In this document: in pieces, positions 55,242 through 63,958 of the stretch
Numbering within the stretch: the first letter of the stretch is position 1
Layout of the letters: the number at the start of each line of letters is the position of its first letter
Assembly: GCA_029961745.1 (NCBI GenBank)
Contig: CP124680.1
Coordinates: 682,001-746,000, forward strand
Reading direction: 5' to 3'
DNA from: Nocardioides sp. L-11A
GTDB lineage: Bacteria; Actinomycetota; Actinomycetes; Propionibacteriales; Nocardioidaceae
Length of the DNA stretch: 64,000 nt
Program-made: the position numbers and the translations under genes
The notes under the pieces: generated by a model
The model's input: only the letters and a program-made list of their open reading frames with translations
Database searches by the model: none
What the model was told of the DNA's origin: nothing

Positions 55242-56020
55242 CGAGCGCCTGCCACGGTGCCGCTGGTCGTGAACTGCTCGAAGGTGGCCTCGGCCTCGGC
55301 CGACGCGAAGCAGTAGAGCGCCGCCTCGACCTCCAGGCGCAGGGTCGGCTCCAGCTGGGTCGAGCAGGCCGCCTCGACGGCGCGCTTGGTCGCGGCGAGC
55401 GAACGGGCCGGCTGGCCGCCGAGCGTCGCGGCCAGGTCGAGGGCGACGCGGGACGCGTCGTCGGCCACCGTGGTGACCAGCCCGATGCGTGACGCTTCCT
55501 CGGCCTCGATCCAGCGGCCGGTGAGGAGCAGCTCCTTGGCCCGCATCAGCCCGACCAGCTGCGGCAGCCGGGCACTGATGCCGCCGGTGTGCGCATGCCC
55601 GATCGGCACCTCGGGGAACCGGATCCGGGTACCCCGCTCGAGCACGACGAGGTCGGCCGCGAGCGCGATCTCGGCACCGCCGCCGACGGCGTACCCCTGG
55701 ACGGCGGCGACGATCGGCGCGGGATTGCCGACCATCAGCCGGGTGACGTCCTGGAGCAGCTCGAACGCGGTCCGCAGCTCCTCGGCCGTGCCGGTCCGCG
55801 GCGCGAGGGTCTCCTTGAGGTCCTCGCCCACGCAGAACGCGCGCCCGGCGCCGCGGACGACGACCGGGCCGCCGCCCTGGACCTCGCGCAGGGCGTCGGT
55901 GAGGCCGACCAGCAGGTCGACGTTGAGCGCGTTCAGCGCCTGTGGGCGGTTCAGCGTGATCACGGCGACGTCGCCGGGTCCGGACTCGACGACGACGGGC
56001 TCGGGACTGGGGGTGGTCAT
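55238..56020 (-). CDS. Enoyl-CoA hydratase/isomerase family protein
   Basis: A 260-residue crotonase. The oxyanion-hole motif is GAGRAFCVGEDLK and YAVGGGAEIALAADLVV; one catalytic Glu region has VPIGHAHTGG, where the canonical second Glu is not obvious. So it could be a hydratase, isomerase or hydrolase of the superfamily. It follows the importer ATPase by 35 bases. Confidence 0.92.
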   Translation of the reverse strand: MTTPSPEPVVVESGPGDVAVITLNRPQALNALNVDLLVGLTDALREVQGGGPVVVRGAGRAFCVGEDLKETLAPRTGTAEELRTAFELLQDVTRLMVGNPAPIVAAVQGYAVGGGAEIALAADLVVLERGTRIRFPEVPIGHAHTGGISARLPQLVGLMRAKELLLTGRWIEAEEASRIGLVTTVADDASRVALDLAATLGGQPARSLAATKRAVEAACSTQLEPTLRLEVEAALYCFASAEAEATFEQFTTSGTVAGAR

Positions 56021-56054
56021 GGGTACTCCTCTGGTCGGTGGGGGATGGCCCGGG

Positions 56055-56783
56055 TCAGGCCGCGGGCTCGGGGGAGGGAGCGGCGCCGAGGTAGATCTCG
56101 CGCACCATCGGGTCTGTCGCCAGCTCCTGGCTGGCCCCCTCCTTGACGATCTCGCCGCTGCGCATCACGTAGCCGCGACTGGTGACCGCGAGCGCCTGAC
56201 CGGCGTTCTGCTCGACGAGCAGGAGCGCCGTACCGGACGCGTGGATCGCGGCGACGGCCTCGAACACGGTGGTCACCATGAGGGGGGAGAGGCCGAGACT
56301 CGGCTCGTCGAGCAGGAGCAGCGACGGTCGTGACATCAGGGCGCGCGAGATCGCCACCATCTGCTGCTCGCCGCCCGAGAGCGTCCCGGCCTCCTGGTCG
56401 AGCCGCTCGCGCAGCCGTGGGAAGAGGTCGAGCTGGGCGTCGAGATCCTGCTGGACCTGCCGGTCCTTGCGGTGGAAGGCGCCGAGGCGGAGGTTCTCGC
56501 GCACGCTCATCCGCGGGAACAGGCGACGCCCCTCGGGGACGTGCGCGATCCCGCGCCGGGCGATTACGTGCGTGGGTGCCCCGGCGATGTCCGTGCCGTC
56601 GTGCCGCACCGCGCCCGACCGCGGCGTGAGCATGCCGCTCAGCGTCTTCAGGGTGGTGCTCTTGCCCGCCCCGTTGCTGCCGATCAGGGCCACCGCCTCG
56701 CCGTCCGCGATCCGCAGGCTGACGCCCTTGAGGGCGCGGACCGCGCCGTAGCCGACCTCCAGGTCCGTCGCGTCGAGTGTCAT
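56055..56783 (-). CDS. Branched-chain-type ABC transporter ATP-binding protein (LivF-like)
   Basis: A 242-residue ATPase: Walker A GSNGAGKSTT, signature LSGGEQQMVAISRA, Walker B LLLLDEPSLGLSP. Start ATG 56781-56783 overlaps the LivG-like stop by 4 bases. With the genes upstream it completes a five-subunit HAAT-type importer. Confidence 0.95.
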   Translation of the reverse strand: MTLDATDLEVGYGAVRALKGVSLRIADGEAVALIGSNGAGKSTTLKTLSGMLTPRSGAVRHDGTDIAGAPTHVIARRGIAHVPEGRRLFPRMSVRENLRLGAFHRKDRQVQQDLDAQLDLFPRLRERLDQEAGTLSGGEQQMVAISRALMSRPSLLLLDEPSLGLSPLMVTTVFEAVAAIHASGTALLLVEQNAGQALAVTSRGYVMRSGEIVKEGASQELATDPMVREIYLGAAPSPEPAA

Positions 56784-57559
56784 CGGGCCACCGCCGTTCC
56801 GAGATAGGCGTCGATGACGCGCTGGTCGCTGAGCACCTCGGCGGGCCGGCCGGCGCAGAGCGGCCGGCCGTACTCGATCACCGAGACCGTCGCGCAGGTG
56901 TGGGTCACCAGGTCCATGTCGTGCTCCACCAGGACCACGGACAGGCCGTAGCGCTCCGGCAGGGTGCGGATCAGCTCGGCCGCTGCCCGCTTCTCCGCGC
57001 TGTTGAGTCCGGCGGCCGGCTCGTCCAGCAGCAGGATCCGCGGCGACGACGCGAGGGCACGGGCGATCTCCACGCGGCGCTGCTCGCCGTACGAGAGGCT
57101 GCCGGCGAGGTGGTCGACCCTCGTGCCGAGGTCGAGCGCGTCCAGCACCGCGAGGGCGGTGTCGAACGCGTCCTGCTCGGCCCGGGCGACCCGGGGGCCA
57201 CCGACGATGCCGCCGGCGATCCAGCCGCGGGTCTGTGCGTGCATGCCGACGACGACGTTCTCGAGGACGCTCATCCCCCCGAAGAGCCGGATGTTCTGGA
57301 AGGTACGACGCAGCCCGAGTGCCGCCCGCTGTGCGGCGTTGCGGCGGGTGATGTCCGCGCCGTCGAGCAGGATCGTGCCCTCGTCGGCGCGCAGCGCGCC
57401 GCTGAGCAGGTTGAGCAGCGTGGTCTTGCCGGCGCCGTTGGGCCCGATGATGCCGACGATCTGTCCCGCCGGCACGGCGAGGTCGACGCCGTCGACCGCG
57501 ACCAGCCCCCCGAAGCGCTTGGCGAGCCCGTGGGCCGCGAGCAGCTGCTCGGTGGTCAT
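56780..57559 (-). CDS. Branched-chain-type ABC transporter ATP-binding protein (LivG-like)
   Basis: A 259-residue ATPase with Walker A GPNGAGKTTLLN, signature LSYGEQRRVEIARA, Walker B ILLLDEPAAGLN and the insert typical of LivG. It overlaps both its neighbours by 4 bases. Confidence 0.96.
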   Translation of the reverse strand: MTTEQLLAAHGLAKRFGGLVAVDGVDLAVPAGQIVGIIGPNGAGKTTLLNLLSGALRADEGTILLDGADITRRNAAQRAALGLRRTFQNIRLFGGMSVLENVVVGMHAQTRGWIAGGIVGGPRVARAEQDAFDTALAVLDALDLGTRVDHLAGSLSYGEQRRVEIARALASSPRILLLDEPAAGLNSAEKRAAAELIRTLPERYGLSVVLVEHDMDLVTHTCATVSVIEYGRPLCAGRPAEVLSDQRVIDAYLGTAVAR

Positions 57560-58692
57560 GACCTACCTCCTCGGTCGGTGGGACGGCGCAGCCGCCGTCG
57601 GATCCGGTCCCCGAGCGTGCCGGTGGCACGGATGCCGGGGCCGCGGACTCCGGGGCCGCGGGACCCGAACAGGCCCTGTGGCCGCAGGCGCATCACGAGC
57701 ACCAGGACCAGGCCGAAGATCAGCAGGCGGTACTGGTCGAACTCCCGCAGCAGCTCGGGCATGAGGACCAGCACCAGCGCGCCGGCGAGAGCACCCCAGA
57801 CGCTGCCGATGCCGCCGAGCACCACCATCGCCAGCACCTTGATGGACTCGGAGAACAGGAAGCTGTCGGGGAACACCGAGCCGTACCAGGCGGCGGTCAG
57901 CACGCCGGCGCCGCCGGCCACGCTGGCGCCGAACACGAAGGCCGACATCTTCGCCCGCACGATGCTGACGCCGCACGAGCTGGTCGCGGCCTCGCTCTCG
58001 CGCATCGCCCGCCAGGCCCGGCCGAGCCGCGCGTCGCGGAGGCGGAGCGCGCAGTACATCACCGCGGCGACGTACAGGGTGGCGAGGACGAAGAACTGCA
58101 TCGTCGGCGTCAGGCCGAACGCGCCGAGGAAGACGCCCTCGCCGCCGAGCTCCCAGCCGCCGATCGACGGCAGGTCGATCCCGAGCACGCCCTGGGGGCC
58201 GTTGGTGATGTTGACCGGCCGGTCCAGGTTCACGAGCAGGATGAAGACGATCTCGCCGAAGCCCAGCGTGACGATCGCCAGGTAGTCGCCGTGCGTGCGC
58301 AACGCCGGCAGGCCGACCAGGACGCCGAGCATCGCCGCGACCAGCATCCCGACCGGCAGCAGGACCCAGAAGTTGAGGTGGATGTCGTGCAGATCGCTGG
58401 CCAGCAGCGCGTAGGTGTACGCGCCGACGCCGAAGAACGCGATGAAGCCGAGGTCGAGCAGGCCGGCGAGGCCGACCACGACGTTGAGGCCCATCGCCAG
58501 GGCGGCGTAGACGAGCACCAGCGTCGCGATGCGGACCGTGTAGTCGCTGGGCGCGGCGAGGATGACGAGCAGGCAGACGGCCACGAGGGCGCCGACCTGC
58601 TTGGCGGCGGTACGCCGCGACGCGGCGTCCGGCGAGGAGGTTCGGCGGGCGGGCTCGGCCTCGACCGGCGGGGACGGGGCGAGGGTCGTCAT
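57556..58692 (-). CDS. Branched-chain-type ABC transporter permease (LivM-like)
   Basis: A 378-residue permease from ATG 58690-58692. The cytoplasmic N-terminus of about 30 residues is polar; then eight or more helices with GLAGLLDLGFIAFFGVGAYTYALL and RTHGDYLAIVTLGFGEI, both characteristic of LivM. The Arg/Gly-rich tail after the last helix is cytoplasmic. Confidence 0.95.
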   Translation of the reverse strand: MTTLAPSPPVEAEPARRTSSPDAASRRTAAKQVGALVAVCLLVILAAPSDYTVRIATLVLVYAALAMGLNVVVGLAGLLDLGFIAFFGVGAYTYALLASDLHDIHLNFWVLLPVGMLVAAMLGVLVGLPALRTHGDYLAIVTLGFGEIVFILLVNLDRPVNITNGPQGVLGIDLPSIGGWELGGEGVFLGAFGLTPTMQFFVLATLYVAAVMYCALRLRDARLGRAWRAMRESEAATSSCGVSIVRAKMSAFVFGASVAGGAGVLTAAWYGSVFPDSFLFSESIKVLAMVVLGGIGSVWGALAGALVLVLMPELLREFDQYRLLIFGLVLVLVMRLRPQGLFGSRGPGVRGPGIRATGTLGDRIRRRLRRPTDRGGRS

Positions 58693-59630
58693 CACACCCG
58701 CTCCAGGGTCTTGCGGCCGAGCAGGCCCGCGGGCCGGATGGCGAGCACCAGGACGAGCAGCGCGAACGCGATGAGGTCCTTGTACGCCGCCGACATGAAG
58801 GTGGCCGCGAAGGCCTCGGTCACGCCGAGCACGAGACCGCCGGCCATCGCGCCCCGGATGCTGCCGATGCCACCCAGCACCGCGGCGGCGAACGCCTTGA
58901 TCCCGGCGCTGAAGCCCATCGTGTAGTCGATCTGCGTGTAGTAGAGCGCCACGAGGCACCCCGCGGCGCCGGCCAGCCCGGAGCCGATGAGGAACGTCCG
59001 GGTGATCACCCCCGAGACGTTGATGCCCATCAGGCCCGCGACCTCCGGGTCCTGGGCGGTGGCCCGCATGGAGCGGCCGAGCGCGCTGCGCGTGACCAGT
59101 GCACCGAGGGCGAGCATCAGCACGATGCTCACGCCGAACACCAGGCCCGCCGTGTGGCTGATCCGCACGCCCAGGACCTCCCAGCTGCCGGCCGGGACGA
59201 CGTCGCCGGCCGGCACGAACTGGGGCCGGGAGTCGCCCTGGAAGTGCACCTGCAGGAGCATCACGATGTTCTGCAGGATGAGGCTCACGCCGATCGCGCT
59301 GATCAGCGGGGCGAGCCGACTGCTGCGGCGCAGCGGCCGGTAGGCCAGGCGCTCGACCGCCACCCCGAGCGCGCCGCTGGCCGCCATCGCCGCCAACAGC
59401 ATGAGCAGGAGCAGTACCGGTCCCCAGGCCACGACTCCGCCGATGCCGGTCAGGGCGGTCAGGGTGAGCAGGGAAGCGAACGCGCCGACCATGAACACCT
59501 CGCCGTGCGAGAAGTTGATGAACTCGAGCACGCCGTAGACCATCGAGTAGCCGAGCGCGATCATCGCGTAGACGGAGCCGAGGGCCAGCCCGTAGACCAG
59601 CTGCTGCGGCAGTGAGTTGAGGACGTCCAT
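58692..59630 (-). CDS. Branched-chain-type ABC transporter permease (LivH-like)
   Basis: A 312-residue permease starting MDVLNSLPQQLVYGLALGSVYAMIALGYSMVYGVLEFINFSHGE, the hallmark LivH opening, with RPLRRSSRLAPLISAIGVS and MRATAQDPEVAGLMGINV further on. It shares a base with each neighbour. Confidence 0.96.
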   Translation of the reverse strand: MDVLNSLPQQLVYGLALGSVYAMIALGYSMVYGVLEFINFSHGEVFMVGAFASLLTLTALTGIGGVVAWGPVLLLLMLLAAMAASGALGVAVERLAYRPLRRSSRLAPLISAIGVSLILQNIVMLLQVHFQGDSRPQFVPAGDVVPAGSWEVLGVRISHTAGLVFGVSIVLMLALGALVTRSALGRSMRATAQDPEVAGLMGINVSGVITRTFLIGSGLAGAAGCLVALYYTQIDYTMGFSAGIKAFAAAVLGGIGSIRGAMAGGLVLGVTEAFAATFMSAAYKDLIAFALLVLVLAIRPAGLLGRKTLERV

Positions 59631-60841
59631 CAGCGGAACTCGTCCGGGTTGAGGACGGCGACCTCGTCGAACGCGCCGTCGGCCACCGTGAAGATGTGGA
59701 CCTGGGCGTTGGCGTTGTCGCCCTGGTCGTCGAACTCGATCGGGGCGCCGCCCTCGACCGGTGCGTAGGTGATGGCGGAGATCGCGTCGACGACGGCGTC
59801 GCGGCTCAGGTCGTCGACGTCGGCCAGTGCCTGGAGCACCAGCCGGGCGGCGTTGTACTCCAGCAGGCCGTAGCCGGACGGCTGGCCGTAGTCGGCGCGG
59901 TAGGCGTCGAGGAACGCCTGGGCGTCATCGGTCGGGTTGCCGGCACTCGCGGTGAGGAGCGTGCCCTCGACCGCGTCGCCTCCCTTGAGCAGGTCGGGGT
60001 CGTAGAGCCCGTCGCCGCCGGCGAGCAGGACGTCGAGGCCGACCTCGCGCGCCTGCTGGGCCAGGAGCGCGGCGTCGGCGGGGTAGCCGCCGAAGTAGAT
60101 CACCTGGGTCTCGTCGGGGAAGGAGCCGAGCACGGCGCGGAAGTCCTTGTCGCCGGCCTTGATGGCTGCCGACTTGATGATGTCGAGCCCGGCCTGCTCG
60201 GCCTTGGCGGTGAACTGGTCGACCAGCCCGACGCCGTAGCTGGACTGGTCGTCGATGGTGCCGATCTTCGTGAGGTCGGTCTTCGTCGCGAGGTACGTCG
60301 CGAGCGCCGGGCCCATGTAGTCGTCGCGCGCGCCGACCCGGAAGATGTTCTCCAGGCCGCGGCTGGTGACCTCGGGGTTGGAGCTCAGCGGCGAGACCTG
60401 GGCCAGCCCGCAGCGGCGGTATACGTCGGAGGCCGGGATGGTGACGCCGCTGTTGTAGTGGCCGATCACCGCGACCACCGCGTCGTCGTCGCAGAACTTC
60501 TGGGCGACGGACTGACCGGTCTGCGGCTCGCCCTGGTCGTCGCCCTCGAGCACCTTGACCTTGCGCCCGTCGATCCCGCCGGCCTCGTTGATCTCGGCGA
60601 CCGCGATCTTGACGGCGTTGACCGTCTCCCGGCCGGCGCGGGCGTAGGGGCCTGACAGCGGGACGCCGACGCCGATCGCGAGGTCGCCGTCGGTGACTCC
60701 GGTGGCGGTGTCGCGGCTCGCGCAGGCCGTGCCCGCGAGGGCGACGGCGGCCACGGCGAGCGTGACGCCGGCCAGCCGCCGGCGGTGGCGGTGGCGGGGA
60801 TGAGTGGTGGCCCGAGATCCCGTGCCGGTGTTCGCGACCAT
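59630..60841 (-). CDS. Branched-chain-type ABC substrate-binding lipoprotein (LivK-like)
   Basis: A 403-residue Leu/Ile/Val-binding family receptor. Its Arg/His-rich N-terminus leads into a signal peptide ending AGTAC, and GVPLSGPYARAGRETVNAVKIAV opens the first lobe. It is the first gene of a seven-gene operon. Receptors of this type also bind amides, short acids and aromatic acids; the CoA ligase and hydratase downstream point to a carboxylic acid rather than an amino acid. Confidence 0.94.
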   Translation of the reverse strand: MVANTGTGSRATTHPRHRHRRRLAGVTLAVAAVALAGTACASRDTATGVTDGDLAIGVGVPLSGPYARAGRETVNAVKIAVAEINEAGGIDGRKVKVLEGDDQGEPQTGQSVAQKFCDDDAVVAVIGHYNSGVTIPASDVYRRCGLAQVSPLSSNPEVTSRGLENIFRVGARDDYMGPALATYLATKTDLTKIGTIDDQSSYGVGLVDQFTAKAEQAGLDIIKSAAIKAGDKDFRAVLGSFPDETQVIYFGGYPADAALLAQQAREVGLDVLLAGGDGLYDPDLLKGGDAVEGTLLTASAGNPTDDAQAFLDAYRADYGQPSGYGLLEYNAARLVLQALADVDDLSRDAVVDAISAITYAPVEGGAPIEFDDQGDNANAQVHIFTVADGAFDEVAVLNPDEFR

Positions 60842-60866
60842 GCTGCGCCTCCTGACGTCGTGCTTA

Positions 60867-60896
60867 CTAGGTGTACTGGTAGGACCAGTGTGCTAG
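60867..60896. promoter_or_regulatory. GntR/FadR-type operator in the divergent promoter
   Basis: ACTGGTAGGACCAGT (60875-60889) has perfect 6-bp arms around AGG and contains TGGT-N3-ACCA, the FadR-subfamily core. CTAG flanks both sides (60867-60870 and 60893-60896). It sits between the importer operon and the thioesterase-HAD-GntR operon. Confidence 0.8.
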
Positions 60897-60972
60897 AGTG
60901 AAGAGCAGAAAAGTGATCCATGTCAAGCCGTCCGGGGAAAATGCCCGGACGACGACCTGCGAGAGGACCGCG

Positions 60973-61371
60973 ATGAACGACCCCACCCCCGCCGCGCGGA
61001 CGGCGACCCTCGCCCGTGAGGTGAGCGCCGCCGACACCGCGCGCGCTTTCGGCGCGGACTTCCCCGAGGCCGCTGCCACGCCCTTCGTCCTCGGGCTCGC
61101 CGAGGTCGCCTGCCACGAGGCGGTCGCGGCTGAGCTGGCCGACGGGCAGATCACCGTCGGCGTGGCCGCGACGGTGAGCCATCGGGCGCCGACGCCGGTC
61201 GGGGAGACGCTGACGGCCGTCGCGAGCGCGGTCGGCCGGGAGGGGCGGCGCCTGCGGTTCCGCGTGGTCGTCAGCGACGCGCTGGGCGAGTGTGCGGTGG
61301 TCGAGCACGAGCGGGCGATCGTCGACGCGCGACAGATCGCCGACCGGCTCCAGGATCGGACGCGGCGATGA
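60973..61371 (+). CDS. Hotdog thioesterase, fluoroacetyl-CoA thioesterase (FlK)-like
   Basis: A 132-residue hotdog protein from ATG 60973 with GAGAGGA RBS. FlK-type catalytic positions are suggested by Thr in ATPFVLGLAEVACHEA, the Glu in the same helix and His in HRAPTPVGETL. These proteins hydrolyse small acyl-CoA esters. It overlaps the next gene by 4 bases and is divergent from the importer operon. It may remove a toxic or dead-end CoA ester. Confidence 0.85.
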   Translation: MNDPTPAARTATLAREVSAADTARAFGADFPEAAATPFVLGLAEVACHEAVAAELADGQITVGVAATVSHRAPTPVGETLTAVASAVGREGRRLRFRVVVSDALGECAVVEHERAIVDARQIADRLQDRTRR

Positions 61372-62054
61372 CGACGGAGCGCGGGTGGTTGACGTTCGAC
61401 TGCTACGGCACCCTGGTCGACTGGCGCACCGGCATGGAGGACGCCCTGGCCCGGGTCGCCCCGGCCCGGGTCGCCGATCTGCTCGCGGGCTACCACCGCG
61501 CGGAGCCGGCGCTGCAGCAGCGGCGTCCGCTGCTGAGCTATCGCGAGGTGCTGCGCGACGGATTGCTGGCGTCCGCGCGGGAGCTCGGCATCGACGTACC
61601 GGACGCGTTGAGCACGGTGCTCGCCGACACGATGCCGACCTGGCAGCCGTTCGCCGAGACGGCCGGCGTGCTGCGGGAGCTGCGGTCCGCCGGCTGGCGC
61701 CTCGCCATCCTCTCGAACGTCGACGACGACGTCATCGCGCAGACGCTCGACCTGCTGGGCGCGCCGATCGACGTCGTCGTCACGGCCGAGGAGGTCGGCT
61801 CCTACAAGCCCGACCTCGGCCACTTCAAGGAGTTCCGCCGCCGGGCGCGTCCGGTCGAGGGGCGCTGGGTCCACGTGGCCTGCAGCTGGTTCCACGACGT
61901 CCTCCCGGCGGCCCGGGCCGGCGTGCCCTCGGTGTTCGTCGATCGGGAGCGCGAGGGCCGGGACCCGGCGCAGGTCGTCGGGGTCCTCCCGGATCTCACC
62001 GGGTTGCCGGATACGCTCGCCTCGCTCGACCTTCCGAACCAGCCGCGATCTTGA
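61368..62054 (+). CDS. HAD hydrolase, haloacid dehalogenase type II-like
   Basis: A 228-residue HAD protein. Motif I is FDCYGTLVDWRTG with the nucleophile Asp10, motif II is in LSNVDDDV, motif III Lys is in SYKPDLGHF and motif IV in HVACSWFHDVLPA. This order and the spacing fit L-2-haloacid dehalogenase-like proteins, but the two-Asp motif I (DxD) of phosphatases is absent (DCY), favouring dehalogenase-type chemistry. Substrate is not known. Confidence 0.88.
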   Translation: MTTERGWLTFDCYGTLVDWRTGMEDALARVAPARVADLLAGYHRAEPALQQRRPLLSYREVLRDGLLASARELGIDVPDALSTVLADTMPTWQPFAETAGVLRELRSAGWRLAILSNVDDDVIAQTLDLLGAPIDVVVTAEEVGSYKPDLGHFKEFRRRARPVEGRWVHVACSWFHDVLPAARAGVPSVFVDREREGRDPAQVVGVLPDLTGLPDTLASLDLPNQPRS

Positions 62055-62066
62055 GGAGTCCAGGCG

Positions 62067-62843
62067 GTGACCAGCTCCCGCGATGAGGCCCGTCCTCAGT
62101 TCACCAGCGTCACCCCGGTGCGCGCCTACGAGAGCGTCGTCGCCCAGATCGAGGACGCGGTGTTCGCCGGCCAGCTCGTCCCCGGTGACCGGCTGCCGTC
62201 CGAGCGCGATCTGATGGCGCAGTTCGGCGTCTCCCGCGGCACCGTCCGCGAGGCGCTGCGGGTGCTGGAGAGCGGCGGCCTGATCCGGTCGCGCCCCGGT
62301 GACCCGGGCGGCGCGACGGTCCAGGCGAACTCCTCGGCGCGGCTGGCGAAGGCGCTGACGACCTTCGTCAAGCTCGGACAGATCGGTGTCGGTGAGCTGA
62401 TCGAGTTCCGGATGGTGGTCGAGGGCAGTGCCGTGCGCCTGGCCGCCGAGCTGCACGACGAGGCTGCGCTGGGGTCGATGGAGGAGGCGTTCGCCCGGAT
62501 GGAGGAGGCCGCCGGCATCTCCTACGAGGCGTTCTCCGCGGCCGACGTCGCCTTCCACCTGGCTGTCGCGTCCTGCTCGAGCAACTCGCTGTTCAGCGCC
62601 TGCAGCGAGTTCGCGCGCGACACGGTGCTCGCGCTGACCACCGAGAACCTCAAGGAGTCCGGCGACCCGTCGGAGCGGATCCAGGAGACGCTGCGCCGTC
62701 ACGGCGCGTACCTGCAGGCGATCCGCGACCGTGACGGCCGGGCCGCCGAGGCGCTGGCCCGGCAGGACCTCGTCGACTACTACGGGCCGCACCTGAGTCC
62801 GGACGAGCGGGCTCGGATCCAGCTGCTCCTGCTGCCGGTGTAG
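62067..62843 (+). CDS. GntR/FadR-family transcriptional regulator
   Basis: A 258-residue regulator with an N-terminal winged helix (VVAQIEDAVFAGQLVPGDRLPSERDLMAQFGVSRGTVREALRVLES) and an FCD ligand-binding domain (LIEFRMVVEGSAVRLAAELHD, VAFHLAVASCS). GTG at 62067 is the start. It is third in the divergent operon; a FadR-type palindrome at 60875-60889 is its probable operator, so it should repress both operons until the acid or its CoA ester is present. Confidence 0.95.
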   Translation: MTSSRDEARPQFTSVTPVRAYESVVAQIEDAVFAGQLVPGDRLPSERDLMAQFGVSRGTVREALRVLESGGLIRSRPGDPGGATVQANSSARLAKALTTFVKLGQIGVGELIEFRMVVEGSAVRLAAELHDEAALGSMEEAFARMEEAAGISYEAFSAADVAFHLAVASCSSNSLFSACSEFARDTVLALTTENLKESGDPSERIQETLRRHGAYLQAIRDRDGRAAEALARQDLVDYYGPHLSPDERARIQLLLLPV

Positions 62844-62949
62844 ACCACAGGGCACGGGCGTCCGGCCGGCGATCCTCGACCAAAGTCGGGAAGGACCAGC
62901 CTGCCGGAGGATGTGGTCGGTCGATCCGGCCGCCTACCGTGGACGCATC

Positions 62950-63666
62950 ATGAGCGAGAAGCCCCCGGTGCAGGTATGGGAGGGAGTCGTCGACGGCCGC
63001 CACCACCGCGTCGAGATGAGCGGCGGGCTGCTTCCCCTCCTCTCCTGGAGCATCGACGACCGGCCGGTCGCGACCAAGAAGATCACCGACGCGAAGGTCA
63101 CCCTGGCCGAGCCGCACGAGCGCGAGGGCGCGGCGGTGCGCCTCGTCGTACGCACCACCCGGCTCTCGACCAGGCCCCGGCGGGCGACCGTGCTGGGTCC
63201 GGAGGAGCTGGTCGGCGGGACCGACCTCACCCCGGCGCCGGGCTCCCCGGCCGCCGTCCACCACGACAAGGTGCTCGCCCACCCACGCCGCTACACCGCG
63301 ATCACCACGCTCGGCGCCGCGGCCGGCGTCATCGTGCCGATCGTGGTCATCGCCCTGCTGGCCCGCCTGGCGACGACGATCCCCTGGCCGGACATCCCGT
63401 GGCCCGACATCGACCTGCCCAGCATCCCCTGGCCGAGCATCGACCTGCCGAGCATCCCGTGGCCGAGCGTCGACCTGCCGGACGTCACGGTGCCGGGCTG
63501 GGTCGAGTTCGTCCTCGACAACGCCCAGTACGTCGTACCCGTGGTCGTGGCCTTCGTCCTCGCCCGCGCCGAGATCCGTCGGCGGCGCCAGCAGTCCTCG
63601 TCCGCGGCTGGTCCGGATGGTGCCGATGGTGTCCGTGCCCGGGCGGAGGAGCCCGACGGGCGCTGA
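62950..63666 (+). CDS. Membrane protein with a Pro-Trp/Ile-Asp repeat
   Basis: A 238-residue protein from ATG 62950, family unknown. The N-terminal 110 residues are a soluble beta-rich domain, then a helix (ITTLGAAAGVIVPIVVIALLARL), then a repeat in which PWPDIPWPDIDLPSIPWPS recurs in variants about every 10 residues, and a second helix (YVVPVVVAFVLA) followed by a basic tail. The repeat would be an extracytoplasmic loop. Base-level repetition is also seen at 63380-63480. Confidence 0.75.
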   Translation: MSEKPPVQVWEGVVDGRHHRVEMSGGLLPLLSWSIDDRPVATKKITDAKVTLAEPHEREGAAVRLVVRTTRLSTRPRRATVLGPEELVGGTDLTPAPGSPAAVHHDKVLAHPRRYTAITTLGAAAGVIVPIVVIALLARLATTIPWPDIPWPDIDLPSIPWPSIDLPSIPWPSVDLPDVTVPGWVEFVLDNAQYVVPVVVAFVLARAEIRRRRQQSSSAAGPDGADGVRARAEEPDGR

Positions 63667-63694
63667 GCGCGGGCGGCTCAGCCTGGATCCACGC

Positions 63695-63850
63695 TCAGGC
63701 GGCCAGGGCGACGGTGCCCGGCAGCACGGTGGGCGCGCAGTCGCAGCTGTCGCTGCAGGCGAGGTAGGTGTGCACGGCGTGCCCGCACGCGGGGCACGGC
63801 AGGTCGTGGCTGAGGTGCTGGTGCTGGGTGCTCGGGGTGGTGGTCCACAT
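63695..63850 (-). CDS. Small Cys/His-rich protein, putative zinc finger
   Basis: A 51-residue gene. The ATG at 63848-63850 has a strong AAGGAG RBS about 7 bases upstream. The sequence contains CPACGHAVHTYLACSDSCDC with five cysteines and several histidines in the preceding STQHQHLSHDLP, so metal binding is likely. It has no identified relatives known to me. It is too short for usual gene callers, so it may be missing from annotation. Confidence 0.75.
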   Translation of the reverse strand: MWTTTPSTQHQHLSHDLPCPACGHAVHTYLACSDSCDCAPTVLPGTVALAA

Positions 63851-63958
63851 GGCCGCTTCTCCTTCGTGGTCGGTGCCTGCTTCTATGAGGACGACGAAGC
63901 CGGGGCGACGGATACGACACGACGGGGCCGGGAACCGTGCAGAGAGATCCCCGGCGGC

